Assembly: GCF_027587175.1 (NCBI RefSeq)
Contig: NZ_JAPCID010000018.1
Span: forward strand, 62,001-126,000
Reading direction: 5' to 3'
Source: Solirubrobacter deserti
Lineage (GTDB): Bacteria > Actinomycetota > Thermoleophilia > Solirubrobacterales > Solirubrobacteraceae
DNA: 64,000 bases
This document shows, one piece after another, positions 14,800-21,948 of the stretch. The notes under the pieces were generated by a model. That model worked only from the letters and a program-made list of their open reading frames with translations, searched no databases and was not told the origin of the DNA. The number at the start of each line of letters is the position of its first letter. Positions within the stretch are counted from its first letter, which is position 1. The translations under genes and the position numbers were made by a program.

Positions 14800-16086
14800 A
14801 TGATCGTATGTGCCCTCTTCCCCCGTTTCGAGCTCGCGGTCGCCGCCGGCGGCCGCGAGGCGCTCGCCGCCGCGCCGCTCGCCCCCGCGCCCGAGATCGG
14901 CCGCGAGCAACTGGTGGGTGAGACGTCCGCCGCCGCCGAAGCCCACGGCGTCCGCGCCGGCCTGCGCCTCGGCGAGGCCCTGGCACGCTGTCCGACGCTC
15001 CAGCTCGTCACGCCCGACCCTGCCGGTGTCGCCGACGCCTGGGAGACCATCGTCGACGCCCTCGAAGGCATCGGCGCCGCGGTCGAGACCGACCGCCCCG
15101 GCATGGCCTGGTTCGACGAACGTGGGCTTCGCCGCCTCCACGGCGGAAGCGTCGAAGGCGTGATCACGGTCACCCGCCGGGCACTGGCCAAATGCCTCCG
15201 CGAACCTCGATTCGCCGTCGCGTCGGACCCGCCCGGTGCGTCCGCGCCGCACGCGGGTTCCGCCTCAAGTGGCCTGTCGGCCGGCGCTGGCGCGCGCATC
15301 GGCGTCGCGCCGTCTCGCTTCGCCGCGCTGTCCGCCGCGCACCGTGCGCGGGCCCGCCGGCCCGAGGTCGCGCCGGAGAAGCCGGCGAGCCTGGCCGCCT
15401 ACCTCGCGCCGTTGCCGGTCTCGCTGTTGACCTCCCGGCCCGAGGTCGCGGCTCTGCCCGAAGCGCTGGAGCGCTTCGGGATCGCGACCCTCGGCGAGCT
15501 GGCCAAGCTGCCCCGCGCCGCGCTGGCCGACCGCTTCGGCGAGCCCGGCCTGCTCGCGCGCGACCTCGCCCTCGGCCGCGACACTCCCTTGCGGCCCCGC
15601 GTCCCTGCCGAGCGCCTGCAAGAGGTGCTCGAGCTGCCGGAGTCGGCGCTCGGCCCTCAGCTCGAACGTGCCCTCGGCATGCTCATCGACCGCGTGCTCG
15701 CCCGGCCCGAGCGCCGCGGCCGGACGGTCCGCGCCGTCGTGCTCTCCGCCGCGCTCGTCGGCGGCGGCACCTGGCGCACCCAGCTCACCTTCCGCGAGTC
15801 CCTCGCCGATCCCCGCCGGATGCGCCTCGCGCTCGTCGGCCGCCTCACCGAACTCCCCGCACCCGCCGACTCACTGCGCCTGCGCGTGGAGGCCTTCGGC
15901 CCGCCGTCCGGGGATCAGCGCTCCCTGCTGGCCGAGCCGGCCGCCATCCGCCGCGCCCGCCTGCGCGAAGCCGTCCGCCAGACCCGCGCCGCCGCCGGCC
16001 CGGACGCCGCCCTGCGCATCCTCGCTGTGGACCCCGACTCGCGCGTGCCAGAACGTCGCCTCGCGCTCGCGCCGTGGGAGCCATGA
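14800..16086 (+). CDS. imuB: ImuB, Y-family polymerase-like mutasome subunit
   Basis: 428 residues. The N-terminal part (MIVCALFPRFELAVAAGG) and the helix-hairpin-helix (LERFGIATLGELAKLPRAAL) place it with ImuB, a Y-family polymerase homologue lacking catalytic activity. ImuB links the sliding clamp to DnaE2 for damage-induced mutagenesis. The little-finger region follows (TVRAVVLSAALVGGGTWRTQL). The first residues give MIVC rather than the acidic catalytic motif of active Y-polymerases. An SOS box sits directly upstream. No imuA' gene precedes it; the upstream gene is an exported PLC. The TGA overlaps the ATG of the next frame (ATGA). Confidence 0.9.
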   Translation: MIVCALFPRFELAVAAGGREALAAAPLAPAPEIGREQLVGETSAAAEAHGVRAGLRLGEALARCPTLQLVTPDPAGVADAWETIVDALEGIGAAVETDRPGMAWFDERGLRRLHGGSVEGVITVTRRALAKCLREPRFAVASDPPGASAPHAGSASSGLSAGAGARIGVAPSRFAALSAAHRARARRPEVAPEKPASLAAYLAPLPVSLLTSRPEVAALPEALERFGIATLGELAKLPRAALADRFGEPGLLARDLALGRDTPLRPRVPAERLQEVLELPESALGPQLERALGMLIDRVLARPERRGRTVRAVVLSAALVGGGTWRTQLTFRESLADPRRMRLALVGRLTELPAPADSLRLRVEAFGPPSGDQRSLLAEPAAIRRARLREAVRQTRAAAGPDAALRILAVDPDSRVPERRLALAPWEP

Positions 16087-16394
16087 GCCCCACGCCCTTG
16101 CCGCCTTTCGTCGATCTCGTCTCGCACGTGTCTCAGCCTCGCCGGGCGCTCAGGCCTTGGGTGCCCACGCCTGCGCGGACCATCGTCGCTCTCGTCTCGC
16201 GCGTGCCCCCGCGTCGCCGGGCGCTCAGGCCTTGGGTGTCCACGCCTGCGCGAACCATTGTCGCTCTCGTCTCGCGCGTGCCCACGCGTCGCCGGGCGCT
16301 TGCGCCTTGGGTGTCCACGCCTGCGCAGCCCATTGTCGCTCTCGACTCGCGCGTGGCCCGGCATTGCCGGGTGCTCGTGCCGTGTGAGCCATGA
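16083..16394 (+). CDS. Repeat-derived 103-codon frame between imuB and DUF6504
   Basis: This frame starts with an ATG overlapping the imuB stop (ATGA) and ends with a TGA overlapping the DUF6504 start (again ATGA), so it is coupled on both sides. It is made of 25-residue repeats of the type VSRVPPRRRALRPWVSTPA and is strongly basic, without recognisable fold. The DNA repeats are copies of the imuB 3' end. The last 56 bases align without gaps to the end of imuB at 43 positions, including the CGAGCCATGA-type junction. It may be a recently born peptide gene or simply a frame kept open to preserve coupling. Confidence 0.5.
   Translation: MSPTPLPPFVDLVSHVSQPRRALRPWVPTPARTIVALVSRVPPRRRALRPWVSTPARTIVALVSRVPTRRRALAPWVSTPAQPIVALDSRVARHCRVLVPCEP
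16119..16391 (+). repeat. 75-bp imperfect tandem repeats derived from the imuB 3' end
   Basis: Units begin at 16119, 16194, 16269 and 16344 (last one partial), each opening with G(T/A)CTCGCRCGTG and containing GCCGGGCGCT at 16141, 16216 and 16291. The period is exactly 75 bases, a multiple of three. The parental sequence is at 16036 onward inside imuB. Confidence 0.85.
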
Positions 16395-16861
16395 GCGCCG
16401 AACGCGGCCATCCGCCCAGCCGTCCTCAGCCTGGCCCTCCGCCTGCCCAGGGCGGGCCACGTCGGCTGCCCACCACCGTGCCACCGGGTGCGGTCGAGCG
16501 GGACGAGTCCCGTGGCCTGCGTCGCGCACCGGCCGGCCCGCCCGGTTCGCGTCCGCCGGCGCCCCGACGCGGTGGCGCGAACGGCGGTGCGGCGAGCGTC
16601 GGTATCGAGCCGATCGCCAGCCGCGGCCCGCGCCGCCTTGCAAAGCCCAAGCCGGTCCGGGTCCAGGCCGACAATGCCGGTCGCCCTTTGACGATCGGCC
16701 GCCGTGAGGTGGATGCCGTGCGGGAGTCCTGGCTCGTCGAGGACCGCTGGTGGACGGACACGCCACTGCGCCGGCGCTACTGGGAGGTCGTCACCGGCGA
16801 CGGTCGCGACCTCGTCGTGTTCCGCGACCTCGAAGAGGGCCTCTGGTACTCGCAGCGATAG
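16391..16861 (+). CDS. DUF6504-type protein linked to imuB
   Basis: 156 residues. The first ~85 are Pro/Arg/Gly-rich and probably disordered. The C-terminal ~60 form a compact conserved block (RPLTIGRREVDAVRESWLVE, DRWWTDTPLRRRYWEVV, VVFRDLEEGLWYSQR). This matches small DUF6504 proteins that follow imuB in many actinobacteria; the assignment rests on remembered family pattern and context. Its ATG overlaps the stop of the repeat-derived frame, so it should share the imuB SOS box. Function is unknown, but linkage suggests a part in translesion synthesis. Confidence 0.78.
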   Translation: MSAERGHPPSRPQPGPPPAQGGPRRLPTTVPPGAVERDESRGLRRAPAGPPGSRPPAPRRGGANGGAASVGIEPIASRGPRRLAKPKPVRVQADNAGRPLTIGRREVDAVRESWLVEDRWWTDTPLRRRYWEVVTGDGRDLVVFRDLEEGLWYSQR

Positions 16862-16950
16862 GCCACCCCTGCGGCGCGTGCCGGGGCGCCGCTCCCGCCC
16901 GGTGGCGTCGGCGGGGTGCGGTCGCAAAGTTGCCTGGGAGGACACTCTCC

Positions 16951-17013
16951 GACCGCACCTGTCCGCGGGCGGTGCGTGCGGTCGGAAAGCTCGCTCAGCG
17001 CACGCTTCCGACC
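16951..17013. terminator. Hairpins between convergent genes
   Basis: Two inverted repeats lie in the 165-base gap: GACCGCAC (16951-16958) with GTGCGGTC (16976-16983), and GGTCGGAA (16980-16987) with TTCCGACC (17006-17013). They share bases and could be alternative structures ending both converging transcripts. Confidence 0.45.
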
Positions 17014-17026
17014 TCACCCCGAACGC

Positions 17027-17824
17027 CTAGCGCGAGAGGCGCTGGTAGCGACGCACCGACAGCGGGAGGAAGATCGCGGTGATCACGAGCGGCCACACAG
17101 CCGCCATCAGCACCGCGTTGGAGGCGATCCAGGAACTGCCCGTCTCCGCGCCGACGTTGCCGAAGAGCTCGCGGGCGGCGCCCACGGTGGAGGAGAGCGG
17201 GTTCCACTCGGCCAGGAAGCCGAGCCAGTCCGGCATCAGCTCCGGGGCGACGAAGGCGCTGGTGACCATGGTGAACGGGAACAGCAGACCCCAGATCGCG
17301 CCCGCGGCTTCCGGGCTGCCGACGATCAGGCCGAGGTAGATCCCGATCCACAGGCAGGCGAAGCGCAACAGCAACAACAGCAGCACGGCGAACAGCGCGT
17401 TGAGCAGGCCGTCGTGCCAGCTCCAGCCGACCACCAGGCCGCACGCGATGGTGATCAGCAGGCCAAGGAACGAGTTCACCATGTCGGCCGAGCAGCGGCC
17501 GGCGACGATCGCCGAAGGCGCCATCGGCAGCGAGCGGAAGCGGTCCATCACGCCGCGTTCGATGTCGGTGGCGACGACGGTCATGGTGTTGCCGATGCCG
17601 AACGCCATGGTCATGGCGAAGATGCCGGGCATCAGGAAGTCGCGGTAGTCGCCGCCGCCGGGGACGACCATGCCGCTCCCGAAGACGTAGCCGAACAGCA
17701 GCACGAACATGATCGGGAACACCAGCTCGCCGACCACGCGGACCGGGTTGATGACCCACGTGATGAGGTCGCGCCGGGTGATTGTCCACGTGTCGTACAC
17801 GCCCCACTGCAGGCGCGCGATCAC
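17027..17824 (-). CDS. ABC-2 type permease of a DrrAB-like drug exporter
   Basis: 265 residues from a GTG start that overlaps the ATPase stop (GTGA), so the pair is translationally coupled. Six hydrophobic segments can be seen (for example VVGELVFPIMFVLLFGYVFG and LLLLLLRFACLWIGIYLGLI), with the PEAAGAIWGLLFPFTMVTSA region typical of the DrrB/NodJ ABC-2 family. With the ATPase it should form a membrane exporter for hydrophobic compounds such as antibiotics. The substrate cannot be read. A TetR regulator is divergent upstream of the ATPase. Confidence 0.9.
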   Translation of the reverse strand: MIARLQWGVYDTWTITRRDLITWVINPVRVVGELVFPIMFVLLFGYVFGSGMVVPGGGDYRDFLMPGIFAMTMAFGIGNTMTVVATDIERGVMDRFRSLPMAPSAIVAGRCSADMVNSFLGLLITIACGLVVGWSWHDGLLNALFAVLLLLLLRFACLWIGIYLGLIVGSPEAAGAIWGLLFPFTMVTSAFVAPELMPDWLGFLAEWNPLSSTVGAARELFGNVGAETGSSWIASNAVLMAAVWPLVITAIFLPLSVRRYQRLSR

Positions 17825-18792
17825 GCCGCCACCTCCTCGGCCGACGTCTCGGACTCGGCCGGCCGGCCCGTCAGCTGCAGGAACACCTCGTCGAGCGTCG
17901 GCCGGCGCAACGCGACGTCCTCGGCGGTCACGCCGACGTCCTCGAGTCCGCGCAGCACCGCGCCCAGCGCGGCGACCGGCTCGACGGCCGGCGCGGTGAC
18001 CCGGCGGACGGCCGTGTCCACGGACGGCGTGCACCCGCAGGCGAAGCCGACCGCCGAGGCCGCCACGGACAGGTCCGACTCCGCTGCGACGACGACATCG
18101 ATCTGAGAGCCGCCGACCCGGGCCTTCAGCTCCGCCGGCGTGCCCGACGCGATCACGCGGCCGCGATCGATCACCGAGATCGAATCCGCGAGTTGGTCCG
18201 CCTCGTCCAGGTAGTGCGTGGTCAGCAGCACCGTCGTGCCCTCCGCGACTAGCGACCGCACCACGTCCCAGACCTCGTTGCGGTTGCGCGGGTCCTGCCC
18301 CGTCGTCGGCTCGTCGAGGAACAGCACGCGCGGCGCACGGATGAAGCTCGCCGCGAGATCGAGCCGCCGCCGCATCCCGCCGGAGTACTTCTTCGCCGGC
18401 CGCGTGGCCGCCTCGCTCAGCCCGAACCGCTCGAGCAGCTCGTCGGCACGCCGCCGCGCCGCCGCCGGCGACAAGTGGTGCAAGCGCCCGAACATCTCGA
18501 GGTTGCGGCGGCCGCTGAGCGCCTCGTCGACCGCATCGTGCTGGCTGGTGAGGCCGATCTTGGCGCGGACCGCGCGCGGGTCGCTCGTGACATCGCACCC
18601 CGCCACGGTCGCTCGCCCGGAGTCCATCCGCAGCAGGGTCGCCAGCACGCGCACCGCCGTCGTCTTGCCGGCGCCGTTCGGCCCGAGCAGCCCGCACACC
18701 GTTCCCTCCGGCACGGCGAGATCCAAACCGTCGAGTGCCACAGTGTCCCCGTAGCGCTTGCGTAAGTCCTCTGCGACGATCGCCAACCCCAT
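17821..18792 (-). CDS. ABC transporter ATPase, DrrA-like
   Basis: 323 residues. ATG 18792 is chosen because GGAGGAG lies 7 bases upstream and the protein then begins with the usual IVAEDLRKRYGD strand. Walker A is GPNGAGKTTAVRV, the signature YSGGMRRRLDLAA, Walker B VLFLDEPTTGQDP and the H-loop TTHYLDEAD. A C-terminal extension (DEVFLQLTGRPAE) matches daunorubicin-resistance DrrA proteins. It powers the coupled permease. The start lies beside a palindromic operator shared with the divergent TetR gene. Confidence 0.93.
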   Translation of the reverse strand: MGLAIVAEDLRKRYGDTVALDGLDLAVPEGTVCGLLGPNGAGKTTAVRVLATLLRMDSGRATVAGCDVTSDPRAVRAKIGLTSQHDAVDEALSGRRNLEMFGRLHHLSPAAARRRADELLERFGLSEAATRPAKKYSGGMRRRLDLAASFIRAPRVLFLDEPTTGQDPRNRNEVWDVVRSLVAEGTTVLLTTHYLDEADQLADSISVIDRGRVIASGTPAELKARVGGSQIDVVVAAESDLSVAASAVGFACGCTPSVDTAVRRVTAPAVEPVAALGAVLRGLEDVGVTAEDVALRRPTLDEVFLQLTGRPAESETSAEEVAA

Positions 18793-18807
18793 ATCCGACT
18801 CCTCCGA

Positions 18808-18839
18808 GTACGCTGTACGCATAAGCGAGTACAGCGTAC
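18808..18839. promoter_or_regulatory. Palindromic operator between ABC and TetR genes
   Basis: GTACGCTGTAC (18808-18818) and GTACAGCGTAC (18829-18839) are perfect inverted copies 10 bases apart. They lie between the two divergent start codons (18792 and 18858), the expected site for TetR to repress both genes. Confidence 0.8.
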
Positions 18840-18857
18840 GCACTTTGTCAAGTCTGC

Positions 18858-19607
18858 ATGCCTGAATCCACCGGCGGAAGCGACTTCCGCATCAGCCTCA
18901 AGCTCCTCTGGGGCACGAAGGAACGCGCGCCGCGCGGCCCGAAACCGACCCTCACGGTCGATCGGGTCGTCGAGACCGCCATCGCGCTGGCCGACGCCGA
19001 GGGCATCGAGCAGGTGAGCATGCGCCGGGTCGCCGAGCGCCTGGGCGTCGGTGCCATGTCGCTCTACCGCTACGTCCCGTCCAAGGCCGAGCTACTGGAC
19101 CTGATGCTCGACCGCATCCACGCCGAGCACGCTGACGCGACGCCGCCCGCCGACACCGAACCGTGGCGCGCACGGCTCACCTGGCACGCTCATCAAAGCC
19201 GCGCACTCATCCAGCGACACCCGTGGATGCTGCAGGTCCGGATGGGGCAGCGCCCGCCGCTCGGGCCGAACATCATGGCCGTGTTCAACGCGATCCTGGG
19301 TGCCGCGAAGGACATCGGGCTCGAGCCGCACGAGACGCTGGCGGTGACCGAGCTCATCGACAACTACGTCCGCGGCTCGACGCGCGCCGCCGTCGAGGCC
19401 GTGCAGGTGACGGAGGAGAGCGGTGTCTCCGACGAGGAGTGGTGGGGAGAGCGGAACGCGTTCTGGGAGGAGTACTTCGAGGTCGAGCGCTTCCCGCACA
19501 TCACGTTGATGTGGGAGCAGGGCGCATACGAGGAGCCCGTGGACCAGTTCGAGTTCGGCCTTCAGCGCGTGCTCGACGGCATCGAGGCGATGCTCGCCGG
19601 CCGCTGA
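18858..19607 (+). CDS. TetR/AcrR-family repressor
   Basis: 249 residues. A basic N-terminal tail is followed by the TetR helix-turn-helix (VVETAIALADAEGIEQVSMR, RVAERLGVGAMSLYRYVPSK) and a long C-terminal ligand domain of the type that starts WRARLTWHAHQSRALIQRHPW. Divergent from the DrrAB-like exporter with a palindromic site between them, it most likely represses the exporter and itself until a transported compound binds. Its 3' end overlaps the convergent GNAT gene by 46 bases. Confidence 0.92.
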   Translation: MPESTGGSDFRISLKLLWGTKERAPRGPKPTLTVDRVVETAIALADAEGIEQVSMRRVAERLGVGAMSLYRYVPSKAELLDLMLDRIHAEHADATPPADTEPWRARLTWHAHQSRALIQRHPWMLQVRMGQRPPLGPNIMAVFNAILGAAKDIGLEPHETLAVTELIDNYVRGSTRAAVEAVQVTEESGVSDEEWWGERNAFWEEYFEVERFPHITLMWEQGAYEEPVDQFEFGLQRVLDGIEAMLAGR

Positions 19608-20095
19608 CCGCGGAACACCGCGTGCGGGCGCCCGAACGCGAGGCGCTCGCCCGCCCGCCGCATCCCGAGCTTCTCCAGCACGTGCAGCGAGCCCGTGTTC
19701 GCCGGCTCGGCGAGCGCCACGACCTCCTCCACCCGCAGCTCCTCGAACGCGACACGCAACCACGTGCCCGCCGCCTCCGTCGCGTACCCACGGCCCCACC
19801 ACGCCTTGCCGAGCGTGTAGCCGAGCTCGACCTCGCCGTTCGGCGTCCGGTACAGGCCCGCGTCGCCGATCAACGCTCCGGACGCGCTTTCGATCACGGC
19901 CCAGAACGAGTAGCCGTGTTGGAGCTGGTGGTCGGTGTAGTCGTCGATCAGACGCTGCGTGTAGCTGATGTCCGCCATCGGCCCGGTCGCCACGTAGCGC
20001 ATGACCTCCGGATCCGAGTAGACCGGATGCACGAGCTCCACGTCCTCGGGCACGAACGGGCGCAGGAGCAGGCGGGGCGTCACGAGCTGATCCAC
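19562..20095 (-). CDS. GNAT-family N-acetyltransferase (RimJ/RimL type)
   Basis: 177 residues: TPRLLLRPFVPEDVELVHPV at the N-terminus, ELGYTLGKAWWGRGYATEAA for the acetyl-CoA binding loop (motif A) and VALAEPANTGSLHVLEKLGM for motif B. These are hallmarks of the RimJ/RimL group, which acetylates protein N-termini or small amines. The last ~15 residues overlap the TetR gene on the other strand. The target is unknown. Confidence 0.88.
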   Translation of the reverse strand: MDQLVTPRLLLRPFVPEDVELVHPVYSDPEVMRYVATGPMADISYTQRLIDDYTDHQLQHGYSFWAVIESASGALIGDAGLYRTPNGEVELGYTLGKAWWGRGYATEAAGTWLRVAFEELRVEEVVALAEPANTGSLHVLEKLGMRRAGERLAFGRPHAVFRGQRPASIASMPSSTR

Positions 20096-20129
20096 GCCTC
20101 GGTTCTACCTCACTCGTACGCTGCGTGCG

Positions 20130-21341
20130 GTGGGGGTTCTCAAGCTGCGCGAATTCCGCCTGCTGTTCGGCGCCCAGGCAGTCTCCGTCCTGGGTGACCG
20201 GATGGTCGCGATCGCGCTCGCGTTCGCCGTGATCGAACTCGGTGGATCGGCTTCCGAGATCGGCATCGTGCTCGCCGTCCGCACCCTGCCAATGGTCCTC
20301 ACGCTCTTGATCGGCGGCGTCCTGGCCGACCGCATGTCGCGGCGCGCGGTCATGGTCGGCGCCGACCTCGCCCGGCTGCTCAGCCAAGGAGCGATCGCTG
20401 CGCTGCTCATCGCCGGCACCGCCGAGGTCTGGATGATCGCCGTGTTGTCCGGGTTGACGGGCGCGGCCACGGGCTTCTTCAACCCCGCCTCCACGGGCCT
20501 GCTGCCGGTCATCGTCCCGGCTGACCGTCTGCAGGAGGCCAACGGTGTGCGCGCGACCGCGCTCAGCGCCGGTGAGATCGTCGGACCGGCGATCGCGGGC
20601 GTGCTGATCGCGGCCGTCGGCGCCGGCTGGGCGATGGCGATCGACGCGCTTACGTTCGCCGTCAGCGCGCTCTTCCTGCTCGGCCTGCGCCTTCCTGACC
20701 AGGTGCCCCGCGCGGCCTCGTCGTTCGTGGCCGATCTCAAAGCAGGGTGGAGCCTGTTCCGCTCGCTGACATGGGTGTGGACGTTCGTGCTCGCGGCCGC
20801 GATCGGGAACCTCGTGTGGGGAGCGTGGTCGACGCTCGGACCCATCGTCGCCGAGGAGGATCTCGGCGGCGCGGCGGCCTGGGGCACCGTGCTCGGCGCG
20901 ATCGGCGTCGGGGCGTTGATCGGCGCGCTCGTCGCGGTGCGCGTGCGGCCGCGAGGCCCGCTTGTCGTCGCCGGCGGCTCGTTCGTCCTGATGGCGTTTC
21001 CGCTTGCGTTCCTCGCCGCCGGCGCCCCCGTCGCGCTGCTCGCCGCGGCAGCGCTGCTCGGCGGCGTGTCGATGGTGCTCGGCAACGCCATCTGGGAGTC
21101 CACGCTCATGCGCCATGTGCCGGGCGAGGCGCTGTCGCGCGTCAGCGCCTACGACTGGTTCGGGTCGATCGCCTTTCAGCCGGTCGGCATGATCATCTGG
21201 GGGCCGATCGCGGCGCTGATCGGAATCTCCCCGGCACTCTGGGTCGCGTCCGCCGTCGTGCTCGTGACGACCGTCGCCCTGCTCGCCGTGCCCGCGATCC
21301 GCCATCTGCGCGACGAGCCGGCGGTTCAGCCCGGCGTGTAG
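20130..21341 (+). CDS. Major facilitator superfamily efflux transporter
   Basis: 403 residues from a GTG start with about 12 membrane spans. The family motif after helix 2 is visible as GGVLADRMSRRAVM, and the N-terminus (LREFRLLFGAQAVSVLGDRM) matches the DHA3/MefA-like efflux group. Probable drug or metabolite:H+ antiporter in the inner membrane. The gene lies 35 bases from the divergent GNAT start. Its 3' end overlaps the convergent RibD_C gene by 16 bases. Confidence 0.88.
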   Translation: MGVLKLREFRLLFGAQAVSVLGDRMVAIALAFAVIELGGSASEIGIVLAVRTLPMVLTLLIGGVLADRMSRRAVMVGADLARLLSQGAIAALLIAGTAEVWMIAVLSGLTGAATGFFNPASTGLLPVIVPADRLQEANGVRATALSAGEIVGPAIAGVLIAAVGAGWAMAIDALTFAVSALFLLGLRLPDQVPRAASSFVADLKAGWSLFRSLTWVWTFVLAAAIGNLVWGAWSTLGPIVAEEDLGGAAAWGTVLGAIGVGALIGALVAVRVRPRGPLVVAGGSFVLMAFPLAFLAAGAPVALLAAAALLGGVSMVLGNAIWESTLMRHVPGEALSRVSAYDWFGSIAFQPVGMIIWGPIAALIGISPALWVASAVVLVTTVALLAVPAIRHLRDEPAVQPGV

Positions 21342-21862
21342 GTCATCGCCACCGTTCCGCTCGAGAACCGCCGCATGTCGACGAGGTTGAGCTTCAGCGG
21401 CGCGTCGAACAGCGACCGGCCCGAGCCGAGCGCCGTCGGATGTACGTGCAGGCGGTACTCGTCGATCAGTCTGCTCCGAGTGAGCGACTGAACGAAACGC
21501 ACGCCGCCGTGTACGACGATCGGGCCTCCGTCCTGGAGTTTCAGGCGTTCGATCTCCTCCGCGAGGTCGCCGCGGTGGATCCGCGTCTCGGGCCAGTTCG
21601 CCTCTTCGAGCGACCGCGAGAAGACGACCTTCGGGGTGTCGTTCATGGGCTTCGCGAACGGCGAGGTCGACGTCGGCCAGTACGGCGCCATGTCCTCGTA
21701 CGACTGCCGGCCCATGATGTGCAGTCCCGCGGCGGCCAAGAACGCGACGCAGTCCGCAGTGAGCTTGTCGTCGTAGAAGTCGAGCGGCCAGGAGGAGCCG
21801 CCTTCCGAGTCGGCGACGTGGCCGTCGAGCGACATCTCCATCTTCAAGAGCAGTTTCCGCAT
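21326..21862 (-). CDS. Dihydrofolate-reductase-fold / RibD C-terminal domain protein
   Basis: 178 residues: MRKLLLKMEMSLDGHVADSE at the start, FLAAAGLHIMGRQSYEDMAP, KVVFSRSLEEANWPETR and GGPIVVHGGVRFVQSL. This pattern is the RibD_C/DHFR-like NADPH-binding fold common as single-domain proteins in actinobacteria. The true reaction is unknown. It is divergent from dnaE2; its start is 40 bases from the first LexA-like box there. Confidence 0.87.
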   Translation of the reverse strand: MRKLLLKMEMSLDGHVADSEGGSSWPLDFYDDKLTADCVAFLAAAGLHIMGRQSYEDMAPYWPTSTSPFAKPMNDTPKVVFSRSLEEANWPETRIHRGDLAEEIERLKLQDGGPIVVHGGVRFVQSLTRSRLIDEYRLHVHPTALGSGRSLFDAPLKLNLVDMRRFSSGTVAMTYTPG

Positions 21863-21901
21863 GCAGGGAAAGACCGGTGTCGAGGGCGGAAGTCATCGAT
21901 G

Positions 21902-21948
21902 CGAACGAATGTACGCTTCCGTCCGGACGGAATGGGAACATGTGTTCG
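21902..21948. promoter_or_regulatory. Two LexA-like boxes at the dnaE2 start
   Basis: GGAACATGTGTTCG (21935-21948) fits the SOS consensus except for its first base, and its last base is the G of the proposed GTG start. A weaker box, CGAACGAATGTACG, lies at 21902-21915, exactly 33 bases (about three helical turns) upstream. Box placement supports SOS control of dnaE2. Confidence 0.78.
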
